Origin: Methylobacterium soli
GTDB lineage: Bacteria > Pseudomonadota > Alphaproteobacteria > Rhizobiales > Beijerinckiaceae
DNA: 64,000 nucleotides
NCBI RefSeq assembly: GCF_008806385.1
Contig: NZ_VZZK01000028.1
Location: 30,472 to 94,471, forward strand
Direction: 5' to 3'
Position 1 is the stretch's first letter; each line of letters opens with the position of its first letter. Positions 9,971 through 21,429 of this stretch are shown piece after piece. The notes under the pieces were generated by a model. It did no database searches and was not told the origin of the DNA. It was given only the letters and a program-made list of their open reading frames with translations. Position numbers and translations under genes: made by a program.

Positions 9971-10414
9971 GTGCGTCACAGGGCCATTCTGATCGCGGCC
10001 CTCCTGCCGGCAGCGCCGCTCCTCGGATTGGCCCCCGCCCGGGCCGGGGCGGAGATGTTCCGCTGCATCACCAAGGGGGCGACCACGGTGCTGAAGGATG
10101 GAGGTCCGGAGGCGGTGGATGCGGTGGAGGGCAAGGGCGTCTCGATCACCCTCGACGCGGAGGGCACGAGCCTCGTCCTGATCAACGACGCGAACAGCGC
10201 GGTCGCCCGCTTCACCTGCCAGCGCGAGGGACGGCGCGCGGGCGTCGTCGCCTGCACCCGCCCCGACGAGAGCCTGCGCCTCAATCGCCGCACCGGCGTC
10301 ATGCTGCGCACGGTGACCACAAGGGGCGTCGACTTCGTGCTCTCCTTCGTGCTGATCTGCACCCGGCCCAGGCCGACTGCGCGCGCGGCCCCCGCCTCGC
10401 TCGCGAGCGAGTGA
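9971..10414 (+). CDS. Exported protein of unknown function
   Basis: A 147-residue protein. The frame is open from a GTG at 9893, but the GTG at 9971 gives a clean signal peptide (MRHRAILIAALLPAAPLLG, cleavage after ARA) and is the better start. The mature part, about 120 residues, has three or four cysteines (EMFRCITKG, ARFTCQREG, VVACTRP, LICTRP) that could form disulfides in the periplasm. I recognise no family. It converges on the serine protease gene, with ten bases between their stop codons. Confidence 0.6.
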   Translation: MRHRAILIAALLPAAPLLGLAPARAGAEMFRCITKGATTVLKDGGPEAVDAVEGKGVSITLDAEGTSLVLINDANSAVARFTCQREGRRAGVVACTRPDESLRLNRRTGVMLRTVTTRGVDFVLSFVLICTRPRPTARAAPASLASE

Positions 10415-10423
10415 GGGCCGGCC

Positions 10424-11284
10424 TCAGGGCAGTGCCGTCTGCGGATCCCCGGCCTTGCCGGCCTCGCGCCCCGCGTCGTCTCGCGCGCCTTGCCGCTTCA
10501 GGATCTCCTCGGCGGCGGCCAGGAAGGCACGCGTCGGGACGGCGAAGGACGGCCCAGGCGGCGCACCGGGACGCGGACCGGCGACGAGGACGCCGATGAC
10601 CTTCGGGCTACCGTCCTCGACCTGCAGCAGGGCCGATCCGGATTCACCCGGAATGGCGCGGCAATCGTGGATCAGGAGCGGGGCTGGATCTGGCGCGAGG
10701 CGGGCGGCGCACTTGTCCTGCGCGCTCATGGTCTGGGACATGGTTCGGCGATAGCCGGCCCGACGGATATCGAGCCGCAGCTTGCGCGGGTCGTCCGGGG
10801 CGGCAAGATGCTCCAGTTCGAGGGGCTTGATCGGAATCGGGCTCGCGAGCTCGATCAGGGCCCAGTCGCCCGACATGTTCGGACGGCTCGTGCCGTAGGC
10901 GTAGGCGTAATCCGCCGGCTTGTGCACGGCATTGCCGATCGCGTGGGCGAGATACGCCCCCTGCGCGTAGCCCGCCACGAAATGGACCGAGCCCGGCTCG
11001 ACCCAGCGCCCACGGGCCTTGTCCCAGAGGCAATGGGCGGCCGTGAGCGCGAGCCGCGGCCCGATCAGGGTCGCGGTGCAGAATTGGCGGCTCCCCGGCC
11101 CCGTGACCACGTTGAGCTTGCCGATGGCCGTGAACGGCCATTGCGCCGGGTCGAACGCCATTTCCTCGGCCCGCGCCGACCCGGCCCCCGGCGCGGCAAG
11201 CGCCAATGCGAGGGCCGCGAAAGCCAGCACCCGTGCCCCCGTCCGGCGGGTCCGGCTTCCGGGCCTCTCGTGCCCCCGCGTCAT
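10424..11284 (-). CDS. Secreted trypsin-like serine protease
   Basis: A 286-residue S1-family protease. A long signal region (basic N-terminus, then VLAFAALALALAAPGAG, cleavage after ARA) precedes the catalytic domain. The triad is visible: His in LALTAAHCLWDK, Asp in SGDWALIELASPI, and Ser in AIPGESGSALLQ. Paired cysteines flank them as in other S1 enzymes. The ATG at 11282-11284 (MTRGHERPG) places the signal peptide near the N-terminus; an upstream start at 11314 is possible. Substrates are unknown. No PDZ domain is present, unlike degP at 35.9 kb. Confidence 0.82.
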   Translation of the reverse strand: MTRGHERPGSRTRRTGARVLAFAALALALAAPGAGSARAEEMAFDPAQWPFTAIGKLNVVTGPGSRQFCTATLIGPRLALTAAHCLWDKARGRWVEPGSVHFVAGYAQGAYLAHAIGNAVHKPADYAYAYGTSRPNMSGDWALIELASPIPIKPLELEHLAAPDDPRKLRLDIRRAGYRRTMSQTMSAQDKCAARLAPDPAPLLIHDCRAIPGESGSALLQVEDGSPKVIGVLVAGPRPGAPPGPSFAVPTRAFLAAAEEILKRQGARDDAGREAGKAGDPQTALP

Positions 11285-11536
11285 GGCCGTCTCCCCTGAA
11301 CTCTGCCGGACCATGTGTTGCGGACAGGAGCCGTTGCAAGGGCACGCTCAATCCTCAGCGAGGGCATGCCGCGGAGAGCCCCCATCACGCCGAGCCAATG
11401 CAGGCCGCGGGCTGCCCGGAGAGGCCTGGATCTCGATCCTGTGAGCGCTTGTGGCGGAAAGTGAGGGGTTTATGACATTTTCGGCCGAATGGCGCGCCGT
11501 TAGAAGTCATCGGTCCATCCACGGAAGGCGGCACCC

Positions 11537-12208
11537 ATGACGCTCGAGATCGGCTTCCTCCTCTTCCCGAATGTCCAACAGCTCGATCTCACGGGCCCTT
11601 ACGAAGTCTTCGCCTCGCTGCCCGGCACGCGCCTGCACCTCGTGGCCGAGCACCTCGCTCCCGTGCGCGCCTCGACCGGGCTCATGCTGGCGCCGACGGT
11701 CACCTACGAGCAATGCCCGGCCCTCGACGTGATCTGCGTGCCCGGCGGGATCGGGGTGAATGCTCTCCTGACCGATCCGGGCGCCCTCGCCTTCCTGCGT
11801 GAGCAAGCCTCGAGCGCGCGCTTCGTCACCTCCGTCTGCACCGGGGCCCTGGTTCTCGGGGCGGCGGGGCTTTTGCGGGGGCGCCGCGCGACCACGCACT
11901 GGGCGGCCCACGATCTCCTGGCCGCCTTCGGGGCGATTCCCGTGGATGCGCGGGTGGTCCGGGACGGCAACCTCGTCACCGGCGGCGGGGTGACGGCGGG
12001 GATCGATTTCGCCCTCGTCCTCGCGGCGGAACTCGTCGGGCCGATCGCGGCCGAGACGGTGGAACTGACCCTCGAATACGCCCCGGCTCCCCCCTTCGGC
12101 TCCGGCCGGCCGGATCAGGCCTCCGCCGCGGTGCTGGAGGCGGCCCGCGCGCAGCTCGCAGGGAGCCGCCGGGAACGCGAGGCGATCCTGGCCAAGATCA
12201 CCGGATGA
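11537..12208 (+). CDS. DJ-1/PfpI family protein, isonitrile-hydratase-like
   Basis: A 223-residue protein with a DJ-1/PfpI glutamine-amidotransferase-like fold: EIGFLLFPNVQQLDLTGPYE at the start, VICVPGGIGVNALL, and the nucleophile elbow FVTSVCTGALVLGAAGLL with the reactive cysteine, followed by RATTHWAAHDLL. The arrangement resembles isonitrile hydratase (InhA of Pseudomonas) and the N-terminal part of many GATase-AraC regulators, but no AraC domain follows. The actual substrate is not known. ATG at 11537 has an upstream GGAAGG site. Confidence 0.82.
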   Translation: MTLEIGFLLFPNVQQLDLTGPYEVFASLPGTRLHLVAEHLAPVRASTGLMLAPTVTYEQCPALDVICVPGGIGVNALLTDPGALAFLREQASSARFVTSVCTGALVLGAAGLLRGRRATTHWAAHDLLAAFGAIPVDARVVRDGNLVTGGGVTAGIDFALVLAAELVGPIAAETVELTLEYAPAPPFGSGRPDQASAAVLEAARAQLAGSRREREAILAKITG

Positions 12209-12239
12209 GGCCTCGCGCGACGGGGGTGCGGTCCGTGCC

Positions 12240-12572
12240 TCAGCCGGCCTGCGGCCCGGTGAGGCGGCTGCGCCAGGGCTTGCTCAGGAACACGAAGGCG
12301 AGCAGCACCCCGGCCGCGTACCAGCCGTGCAGGCTGTGATACCCGGTCTCCGGCGCCCAAGCGAAACCGCCGAGCACCGTGAAGGCGAGCATCGCCAAGC
12401 CGGTGCGCAGGGCGAGGGCCATCGGCTGTTGTAGGATGGGATCCCCCGCAGAGAGGGCAAGCCCGAGGCCCGTCATGGCAAACAACACGCCCCCAAGGGG
12501 CAGGCCCAGGAACAGCGAGACCACGAGCCTCAGGAATACGGAGGCCCAATCGTTCGGAACGGGCTCGGCCAC
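12240..12572 (-). CDS. Small membrane protein, unknown
   Basis: A 110-residue protein with three hydrophobic segments (VFLRLVVSLFLGLPLGGVLF, MALALRTGLAMLAFTVLGGF, HGWYAAGVLLAFVFLS). The open frame extends to 12638, but the GTG at 12570-12572 starts directly before the first soluble stretch and is preferred. No known family was recognised. Convergent with the DJ-1 family gene. Confidence 0.5.
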   Translation of the reverse strand: MAEPVPNDWASVFLRLVVSLFLGLPLGGVLFAMTGLGLALSAGDPILQQPMALALRTGLAMLAFTVLGGFAWAPETGYHSLHGWYAAGVLLAFVFLSKPWRSRLTGPQAG

Positions 12573-12782
12573 GCTTCGGTCTTCCGGCAAATGAGGAGCG
12601 GACCTGGACGATCTAAGCCTCAACGCGCGGCCTGTCACAGGGAGGCTGCGAAAAACAAGCAGCCGAGTTGAGGACCGAGGCGGGTTTCGCGACGCGGAGC
12701 GCGCGGCGGCGATGGTCCCGGAGCCTCGTTCTGATCAGGCGACCGCCTGCTGCTCGGCGTGCCATGCGGAGGGTTCGACCCG

Positions 12783-13040
12783 TCACTTCGTCTGCGGCTT
12801 GCCGCCGCCGAAACTCCGGTTGAACAAGTTCATGAAGAGTTCCGATGCCTGCTCCGCGCTCTGAGGCGTGAACGACAGCCAGCTCTTCATCAGGGTCTCC
12901 GGCGAGAACCGGTCCATCTCGGCGAGCATCCGCCGCTCGACCTCCGCCATCACGGCGCCCTGCATCGGCTGGACATCCGGCAGCCCGAAGAACTGCCGCG
13001 CCTCCACCGGCGTACAATCGATCTCGACCGTGACCTTCAT
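12783..13040 (-). CDS. DUF6489 family protein
   Basis: An 85-residue protein starting MKVTVEIDCTPVEARQFFGL and continuing PDVQPMQGAVMAEVERRM, the signature of DUF6489, a small alphaproteobacterial family that often sits near polyhydroxyalkanoate or phasin genes. The family has an amphipathic helical character; its function is unknown. ATG at 13038-13040 gives the family's usual N-terminus; the frame is open further upstream but without support. Confidence 0.75.
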   Translation of the reverse strand: MKVTVEIDCTPVEARQFFGLPDVQPMQGAVMAEVERRMLAEMDRFSPETLMKSWLSFTPQSAEQASELFMNLFNRSFGGGKPQTK

Positions 13041-13182
13041 GACGCGTTGTCTCCTCGGCCTGCGGATGATCCCAAGGCGGATCATCCGGGTGCCCGTTCC
13101 CGGAATACGCTCGTGCTGAAGAACGGCCGAGCGCGCGTCAAGACGCGGCGCAGGGCCCGGCGGCCCTCGCGATCCGGGCGGA

Positions 13183-14346
13183 TCAGCCCTTCCAGTTCTT
13201 CAGAGCTCCAAAGGGGCTGGCGGCGGGATCCGGCGGCGGCGGGTTCAGGATCGCCTCCACCTGCGCGACGGCATCGGCCAACGAGAAGGCGGCTCCGCCT
13301 GGCAGCTTTCCGCCCGCCGCATCCTTGTGGCCGCCGCCGCGGAACCGGCGGGCGCCCTCAAGCGCCGTCTCGTCGTTCGACCGGAAGGAGAGTGTGCCGA
13401 CGCGCTGGACGTTGACGACGCGGCGCGCCCGCCCGCCCAGCATGATCAGGTCCGACACCCGCTGGAAGGTGCCGGAATCGAGACCGAAGGACAGGAGCGT
13501 TCCGTCCGAGAGCCTGTGGAACAGCTCGTCCGAGCGGGCGAGTGCCCGGGCGATCCGCATGCGGGTCGTCAGGGCCGGATCGTCCGCGGGATCATCCGCC
13601 ATGAACGCGTCGACGATCCGGAGCCGGATGGCGCCGACCTGAGCCTCGACGCCGGCCGGCGTCGCCCCTTCGCGAAGGAGCGCCGCGACGCCCCGCAGCA
13701 GCGCCGCGATGAAGCGGTCGTGCCAGGGATGGCCCACCGGAACGAGGGTGCCGACATTGTCCCAGAAGACCTCGTCGAGGGCGAGGCCGCCTGCGAAACT
13801 GGGCCGCTCCTTCTTCCAGAGGTCGAGGGCATCGACGGCCTCGACGAGGGTCTGCAGCTCCCGCTCCAGATCCGCCGGGATCGCGCGGGTGGCGTAGAGC
13901 GCCCGGTGCTCGTAGGCCATGCGGGTGGCGCAGCGCCCCTCGTCGATCAGGACCGCGAGATCCGGATCCCCGAGATCGAAGCGCTTCAGGGTCGGGATCT
14001 CGGCATCGGGGATCGGCTCCAGGCCCTGATCGCGCAGCTGGTCGATCGAGGAGGCGTGGTGGTCGAGGACGATGAGGCGGTGGCGGGCGCCCTCCGGCCG
14101 GCGGCGGTTCAGGGCGGCGAAGCTCCGGATGAACTTCACCGCGACCGCCTCGAGACCGAGATCGGTCATGATCAGGAGTTCGGGCTCGGACGCCTTGTCG
14201 AGGCGCTTGAGTTCGGCTTCGACGATGGGGCCGACGTCGGAATAGCGGGGGATGTGGACGATCCGGGCGACGTCGAGGGCGGTGCCGACGATGGTCGAGG
14301 CGCCGTAGCCGTCGAGGTCGTGATGGGTGAGCTGGGTGACGTTCAC
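13183..14346 (-). CDS. DHH family phosphoesterase (NrnB-like oligoribonuclease)
   Basis: A 387-residue phosphoesterase. The DHH domain begins at once (VTQLTHHDLDGYGASTIVG, metal-binding His and Asp), includes a DHHASSIDQL motif near residue 105, and ends in a DHHA1 domain with FRGGGHKDAAGGKLPGG near residue 350. The family includes nanoRNases, phosphatases acting on pAp and cyclic dinucleotide hydrolases; which of them this is cannot be read here. It is divergent from dinB, with 157 bases between start codons. Confidence 0.82.
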   Translation of the reverse strand: MNVTQLTHHDLDGYGASTIVGTALDVARIVHIPRYSDVGPIVEAELKRLDKASEPELLIMTDLGLEAVAVKFIRSFAALNRRRPEGARHRLIVLDHHASSIDQLRDQGLEPIPDAEIPTLKRFDLGDPDLAVLIDEGRCATRMAYEHRALYATRAIPADLERELQTLVEAVDALDLWKKERPSFAGGLALDEVFWDNVGTLVPVGHPWHDRFIAALLRGVAALLREGATPAGVEAQVGAIRLRIVDAFMADDPADDPALTTRMRIARALARSDELFHRLSDGTLLSFGLDSGTFQRVSDLIMLGGRARRVVNVQRVGTLSFRSNDETALEGARRFRGGGHKDAAGGKLPGGAAFSLADAVAQVEAILNPPPPDPAASPFGALKNWKG

Positions 14347-14503
14347 GTGGGAATCCCGTCCTTGGAGCGCTGGCGCATCAGGGGCTTATGGGGGAGGCCG
14401 GCGGGCCGCGCGAGTCCCGGCGCGCGGGAAAGCGCGACGGCGGTGGACGATCGGTCCGGCGGCCTTGACCCGCGCCCGGCAAGGCGCATGGTCGGAACAA
14501 TTC

Positions 14504-15655
14504 ATGAACGATCCGTCCGAAATCCCGAGTGCCAGCCGCGAGCCCCGCATGAATCCGGGTGATCCGCCGGATCCGCCCCCCGCCGACCGCCTCCGGAAGG
14601 TGATCCATATCGACATGGACGCGTTCTACGCCTCTGTCGAGCAGCGCGACGACCAAGGGTTGCGCGGCCGGCCGCTCGCGGTCGGCGGCGCGCGCGAGCG
14701 GGGCGTGGTGGCGGCGGCGAGCTACGAGGCGCGGGCCTTCGGGGTGCGCTCGGCCATGCCGGCGGTGACGGCGCGCCGGCTCTGCCCCGACCTCGTCTTC
14801 GTGAAGCCCCGCTTCGACGTCTACCGGGCGATCTCGGAGGAGATCCGGGCGGTGTTTGCCGAGCACACCGCACTGATCGAGCCGGTGGCCCTCGACGAGG
14901 CCTATCTCGACGTGACCGAGAACCGGCAGGGCCTGCCGACCGCGACCGCGGTGGCGCGGGCGATCCGGGCGACGATCCGGGAGCGGACCGGGCTCGTGGC
15001 CTCGGCGGGGGTCTCCTACAACAAGTTCCTGGCCAAGGTCGCCTCCGATTACCGCAAGCCCGACGCCCTGTTCGTGATCACCCCCGCCATGGGCCCGGCC
15101 TTCGTGGAGGCGCTGGAGATCGGGCGCTTCCACGGGGTCGGGCCCGTGACGGAGGCGAAGATGAAGGGCCTCGGCATCCTCACCGGCCGCGATCTCAAGG
15201 CCCGCTCCCGCGAGGCCCTCGTCGCGCAGTTCGGCAGCGCCGGGGCCTATTACCACGCGGTGGCGCGGGGCATCGACGAGCGCCCGGTGCGGGCCCACCG
15301 CATCCGCAAGTCGATCGGGGCGGAAAACACCTTCGCGGACGACGCCACGGCCTACGAGACCCTGGCCGAGCGCCTCGGCCCGATCCTCGACAAGGTCTGG
15401 GCGGCCTGCCTCGCCAAGGAGATGCGCGGGCGCACCGTGACCCTCAAGGTCAAGTTCTCGAATTTCGAGCAGATCACCCGGGCCCGCTCCCTGCCCGAAC
15501 CGGTCGCCGACCGCGACGCCCTGGAGCGGATCAGCCTCGCGATCCTGCGCGACGTCTTCCCGCTGCGCCGAAGCGTGCGGCTCATCGGCGTCTCGCTCTC
15601 GGCCCTGCACCACGGCCCGGCGGACGCGCCGCAGCAGCTCGGCCTCGCGCTCTGA
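14504..15655 (+). CDS. dinB: DNA polymerase IV (Y-family)
   Basis: A 383-residue translesion polymerase. The palm starts IHIDMDAFYASVEQRDD (catalytic Asp pair) and continues with LAVGGARERGVVAAASYEAR, and ALDEAYLDVTEN carries the second catalytic Asp-Glu. The helix-hairpin-helix FHGVGPVTEAKMKGLGI and the little-finger domain (FSNFEQITRARSL) follow. No beta-clamp motif beyond the C-terminal QQLGLAL, which is a good clamp-binding sequence. The ATG at 14504 is 15 codons ahead of another ATG at 14549; both leave all domains intact. I see no clear LexA box in the 157-base upstream interval. Confidence 0.94.
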   Translation: MNDPSEIPSASREPRMNPGDPPDPPPADRLRKVIHIDMDAFYASVEQRDDQGLRGRPLAVGGARERGVVAAASYEARAFGVRSAMPAVTARRLCPDLVFVKPRFDVYRAISEEIRAVFAEHTALIEPVALDEAYLDVTENRQGLPTATAVARAIRATIRERTGLVASAGVSYNKFLAKVASDYRKPDALFVITPAMGPAFVEALEIGRFHGVGPVTEAKMKGLGILTGRDLKARSREALVAQFGSAGAYYHAVARGIDERPVRAHRIRKSIGAENTFADDATAYETLAERLGPILDKVWAACLAKEMRGRTVTLKVKFSNFEQITRARSLPEPVADRDALERISLAILRDVFPLRRSVRLIGVSLSALHHGPADAPQQLGLAL

Positions 15656-15725
15656 CGGGACGGGGCTGAACCCGGGGCGCCCGCGGCCGGTTGTCCGCAG
15701 GCGCCGTCACGAGACCGGAGCCCCC

Positions 15726-15920
15726 ATGGATGCGACGTCGGACGCGATGCAGGCCTGCATCCAAGAATGCCTGCGCTGTTATCGGACCTGTCTCCGCATG
15801 GCCTCGCAGCATGGCCTGCCGGCCGGCGGCCCGCATGTCGCGCCGGAGCATTTTCGGCTGATGATGGCCTGCGCGAAGATGTGCAGCCTTATGGAGCAAA
15901 TGCGCCAGAATGCACGCTAG
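15726..15920 (+). pseudogene. N-terminal fragment of a four-helix-bundle copper-binding protein (interrupted)
   Basis: The frame encodes 64 residues, MDATSDAMQACIQECLRCYR at the start and HFRLMMACAKMC about residue 53, which is the Cys-rich N-terminal half of the four-helix-bundle copper-binding (DUF326-type) family. The family continues after the CAKMC position with a SAHFMLIG-like segment, but here the frame changes to SLMEQMRQNAR and stops. The matching C-terminal half, in frame with its own stop, lies 1.7 kb away at 17612-17710. The ATG at 15726 has no rival. The gene is therefore split by an insertion and probably non-functional. Confidence 0.7.
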
Positions 15921-16127
15921 ACCAAGGCGTATGCCATCGCTTATTATGGCGGAAGCTATAGAAGAAGCCTTTCATGGCATGCGGATCGAGTGTTCAGGAA
16001 ATCCTTGCCGGCCTAAACGCGTAGTTCGGCGGCAAATGACACACCAAACTTGCCAGTGAGGTGATTGAGGGAGATCGGCGGAACTTGGAAGAGTCTCTAG
16101 ACGCCACCAATCCTGAAAAAGGACAGG

Positions 16128-16364
16128 ATGCGGATGAGTGACGGCATTGATGAGGCTTGGGATGCCCGAGTAAAGGGCATTCTCAAAGCCGAGCTGAAGC
16201 GGAAAGGCATTACCTATGCACAGTTGGTCGATAAGCTCGCTGCTTTTGGCGTGAAGGAGACCGAGCCAAATATCCGCAACAAGCTTGCGCGGGGTAAATT
16301 CACTGCGGTTTTTATGATACAGATTTTAACTGCAATTGGATCAAATACCATCAGGATTGAATAG
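16128..16364 (+). CDS. DUF6471 family protein
   Basis: A 78-residue protein (76 if the ATG at 16134 is used) with WDARVKGILKAELKRKGITY followed by QLVDKLAAFGVKETEPNIRN, a helix-turn-helix-like layout, and a C-terminal hydrophobic helix ending IGSNTIRIE. This is the DUF6471 family, thought to be DNA-binding and frequent on mobile elements. AGGACAGG lies just before the start. It is the only apparently intact gene in the insertion. Its last 24 bases overlap the 3' end of the opposing gene. Confidence 0.75.
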   Translation: MRMSDGIDEAWDARVKGILKAELKRKGITYAQLVDKLAAFGVKETEPNIRNKLARGKFTAVFMIQILTAIGSNTIRIE

Positions 16365-17351
16365 ATCTGTCTGGCGCGTGGTTGGGGCCGGCACAAACCT
16401 AATAACCTTTTTGATTTTATATGTCGGCTCTTTAGGCTTGTTCTGGGCATCAAACGTTGTAGTGACCTCTAAGACGACCTGATAGGCATCCTCCGACAAA
16501 GCGCCGCCGCGGTCTAAGGCGTCTTGAGCTATGCTAGTTTCGGTTATGTCAACATATGCCCTGTCTTTACCAAGTCGAAACCGCCAACTGTTCGCTTTGG
16601 GGTCATAAACAGGCGATTACACGCTTAGCCAAGCTGGAATTTCTTCAATCTCAGGCTCATTGACCTCTTTGCTTTCCTCTATTCCTTTTGCGCATGAGGC
16701 TGCGATATCCGTCACTTCCTTGGGCGTAAACTCTTCTGCTATCGCACCAGCCTCGTTGCTGACTCGCATGGTGTCGAAGCCATCTTGGCCAAGCGGCAAG
16801 AAGGCGTCTTGAGTTGCGCGCAGGGCTCTTGCGTTTTTTGATAGATTATAAATCTCCGGCGTTAAATAAACGCTGTTTCCATCACCTTTGATTGTAACTT
16901 TTACAGTTCCACTGCGAGACGTATCGGTCTTTTCTTCAATGACATCTCGGCCTTTTCTCCACTGGAGGTACTTGATAAAACTAATCCCACCCGCCGCGAC
17001 TACACCGCCTCCTGCAAGCGGCCCTTTCAGAAGCCCAATACATTCCAAGACCTCCTTTGCGGTCTTTACCTGATCGATTCCAAGCAGAAGCTTGGCTTGT
17101 TCGTATAATCCTACAACAAGTTTGAAGTTAATATTGAAGCATTTATGCTCAAAATCTGAAACAACCAAGACTTTTGTCGTTGATTTCTTGCCATTGAACT
17201 CGGTGTTGGCCTCGCGCAGAAGCTTGCCGAAGGCCATTAGAGCCGGCGCGAGGTTACGAACGTCTATTGAGTGGTCGTCAGCACGGGTCGGGCCATCATA
17301 GGCCACCGAGAACTCCTGCCGGCTCATCGGCACGTCCTCGACCTGGGCCAT
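16341..17351 (-). pseudogene. Hypothetical protein interrupted by an in-frame TAA
   Basis: The first 244 codons (MAQVEDVPMSRQEFSVAYDG onward) contain KSTTKVLVVSDFEHKCFNIN and a Gly/Ala/Ile hydrophobic stretch (AGGGVVAAGGISFIKYLQW), which suggests one membrane-inserting helix near residue 140. The frame stops at TAA (16617-16619), but the same frame then stays open for another 91 codons (SPVYDPKANSWRFRLGKDRA ... TDLFNPDGI) to a TGA at 16341. The second part is well-formed protein sequence, so the complete gene had about 336 codons and a single nonsense change. I do not recognise its family. GGGGGAG lies seven bases before the ATG at 17351. Confidence 0.6.
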
Positions 17352-17611
17352 TTGCACTCCCCCGCCTGCGTTAGCGAAAAGTGCAAATCTCGGTTAAGTT
17401 GTCCATCCATAACTTGGCCGTACAGAATGCGTGACCGCAGCCCTGTGGCAAAACTGATGCAGTCCGGGAGCCGTGCTTTTTCTAGCATGCGAACATATGT
17501 AGAACAAACACACATTGTACTATAACCGACCATTTTCGAATGCCACCGTTTGCGATACATATGCATGCATCTGAGATGACATTTTGGTGCAATTGCTCTC
17601 CAGGACCGGAG

Positions 17612-17710
17612 ATCTGCCGCAGTTGCGCGCACGTGATGCTGATCGGCGTGCCCGAGCACAAGCCCGCCTGCCGGGCCTGCGCGGAAAGCTGCCGGGCGAT
17701 GGCGGGCTGA
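17612..17710 (+). pseudogene. C-terminal fragment of the copper-binding protein
   Basis: The frame reads ICRSCAHVMLIGVPEHKPAC then RACAESCRAMAG and a TGA at 17708. CAHVMLIG followed by CxxC-type cysteines is the third-to-fourth helix region of the same family as the fragment at 15726-15920, and it has no start codon of its own. Joining CAKMC/ICRSCAH restores one family-like protein of about 90 residues. The joined protein is still shorter than the family's usual length of about 110 residues, so some of the C-terminal part may also have been lost. Confidence 0.65.
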
Positions 17711-17878
17711 TCCGGAGGCCGCAGGGGCTCCTAACGACGGCTAGCTGGAAGGCGCCCGGCCCGGTATCGGTCGGGATCCGTCCCACTTCGGGATCCCGGG
17801 CGTGGCCCGGCCGTTGCGTGGCGTCCTGCCGGCGCGGTTGTGCGTCCCCTTCCCGCTTGTCTCCCACAGATCGTCCCC

Positions 17879-18238
17879 ATGGCCGCCTTGTCGAAAGCGT
17901 CGCGTCTCCTCGGCTGGCTGTTGCTGGCCGCCCTCCTGGTCGTGACGGTCTGTCCGATCGGCCTGCGCCCGGTGAGCGGCGCGCCGGTCTCGCTGGAGCG
18001 GTTCGGCGCCTTCGCGCTCCTGGGCTTCCTGTTCGCCGTCGGCTACCCGCACCGGCGCTGGCAGGTCGCCATCCTGACGGTGGCGGCGGCGGGCAGCCTC
18101 GAAGCCCTGCAGATGCTGCAGCCGACGCGCCACGGCCGGGCGGCCGATTTCCTGGTGAAGATGGGCGGCTGCGGCTTCGGCGCGGCCGCAGCCCTCCTGG
18201 CCGCCTCCCTCCGGTGGAGCCCGACGCGGCGCGGGTGA
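17879..18238 (+). CDS. VanZ-like membrane protein
   Basis: A 119-residue protein with three or four membrane segments (LLGWLLLAALLVVTVCPIG, ALLGFLFAVGYPH, AILTVAAAGSLEALQML, GGCGFGAAAALLAASLR). The pattern with a charged QPTRHGRAADFLVK loop near the end resembles VanZ-family proteins. I chose the ATG at 17879, close to the first segment; an upstream in-frame start is possible. It ends ten bases from the stop of the bacteriophytochrome gene. No function is known for this type beyond the family's link to glycopeptide resistance in other bacteria. Confidence 0.65.
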   Translation: MAALSKASRLLGWLLLAALLVVTVCPIGLRPVSGAPVSLERFGAFALLGFLFAVGYPHRRWQVAILTVAAAGSLEALQMLQPTRHGRAADFLVKMGGCGFGAAAALLAASLRWSPTRRG

Positions 18239-18248
18239 CGCGCGGGCT

Positions 18249-20921
<2,673 letters not shown>

Positions 20922-21042
20922 GGCCCGCGCCTACCTCGTCAGCCAGGGATGCACCCGCGACATGAACGGCTCCGTGGCAGCCTACGCCGGAGTCCCGCCC
21001 CAATCACCGCAATGTCGCCTGCCGTACAGTGCCGGCCCCGGC

Positions 21043-21261
21043 TCAGGGCCTCACCTGCATGGCGCGGAGGTAAGACCGCCGGCATTGCAGGGCCGCGAGG
21101 ACGCGCTCGATCTCGGCGAGCACGCGCTCGGATTCGGCGGTGGCCTGGCCCTGCCGGGTCAGGTGCTCGATCAGCGCGACCTGCTCGGTCCGGCGCTCCT
21201 CGGCCTCGGCGATGAGGTCGTCCACGACCTCGAGGGTGGTGTCCTCGGGCAACACGATCAT
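21043..21261 (-). CDS. Small charged coiled-coil-like protein, unknown
   Basis: A 72-residue acidic and basic alpha-helical protein (MIVLPEDTTLEVVDDLIAEA, then a long helix of AESERVLAEIERVLAALQCR type). I recognise no family. Its direction matches the phytochrome gene downstream of it (120 bases), so it could be co-transcribed. The amphipathic heptad pattern and even composition make it a better candidate than most short frames here. Confidence 0.5.
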   Translation of the reverse strand: MIVLPEDTTLEVVDDLIAEAEERRTEQVALIEHLTRQGQATAESERVLAEIERVLAALQCRRSYLRAMQVRP

Positions 21262-21429
21262 GGCTCGCGACGGCCTCTACGACGGCTGAGGCTCGCACGA
21301 TCTGCCCGCGAGGTCGATGGCGCGGCGCGAACCGCCTCTCGGGCCCGCGGGACGGCAGGGTCGATTGGCTTTTGATGGAGAGGCGGCGCGCCGGACGGAG
21401 CAGACTCGCTCTCCCGACAGGAGGCCGCC

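Larger units (their letters stand above)
15877..17611. mobile_element. A+T-rich insertion of about 1.7 kb without a visible recombinase
   Basis: Sequence between the two halves of the copper-binding gene. It is plainly richer in A+T than both flanks and carries a DUF6471 gene (+) and a longer gene (-) stopped by an in-frame TAA. Both junctions fall at the same codons of the split gene: GAAGATGTGCAGC on the left (15877-15889) and GGAGATCTGCCGC on the right (17608-17620), an imperfect direct repeat. No transposase, integrase or terminal inverted repeat was found. The exact ends are uncertain by some bases. Confidence 0.6.

Noticed and set aside
17352..17611. Remnants of a transposase in the right part of the 1.7 kb insertion
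   Set aside because: All frames are short and closed; no DDE, HUH or tyrosine-recombinase motif and no clear terminal inverted repeat could be seen.
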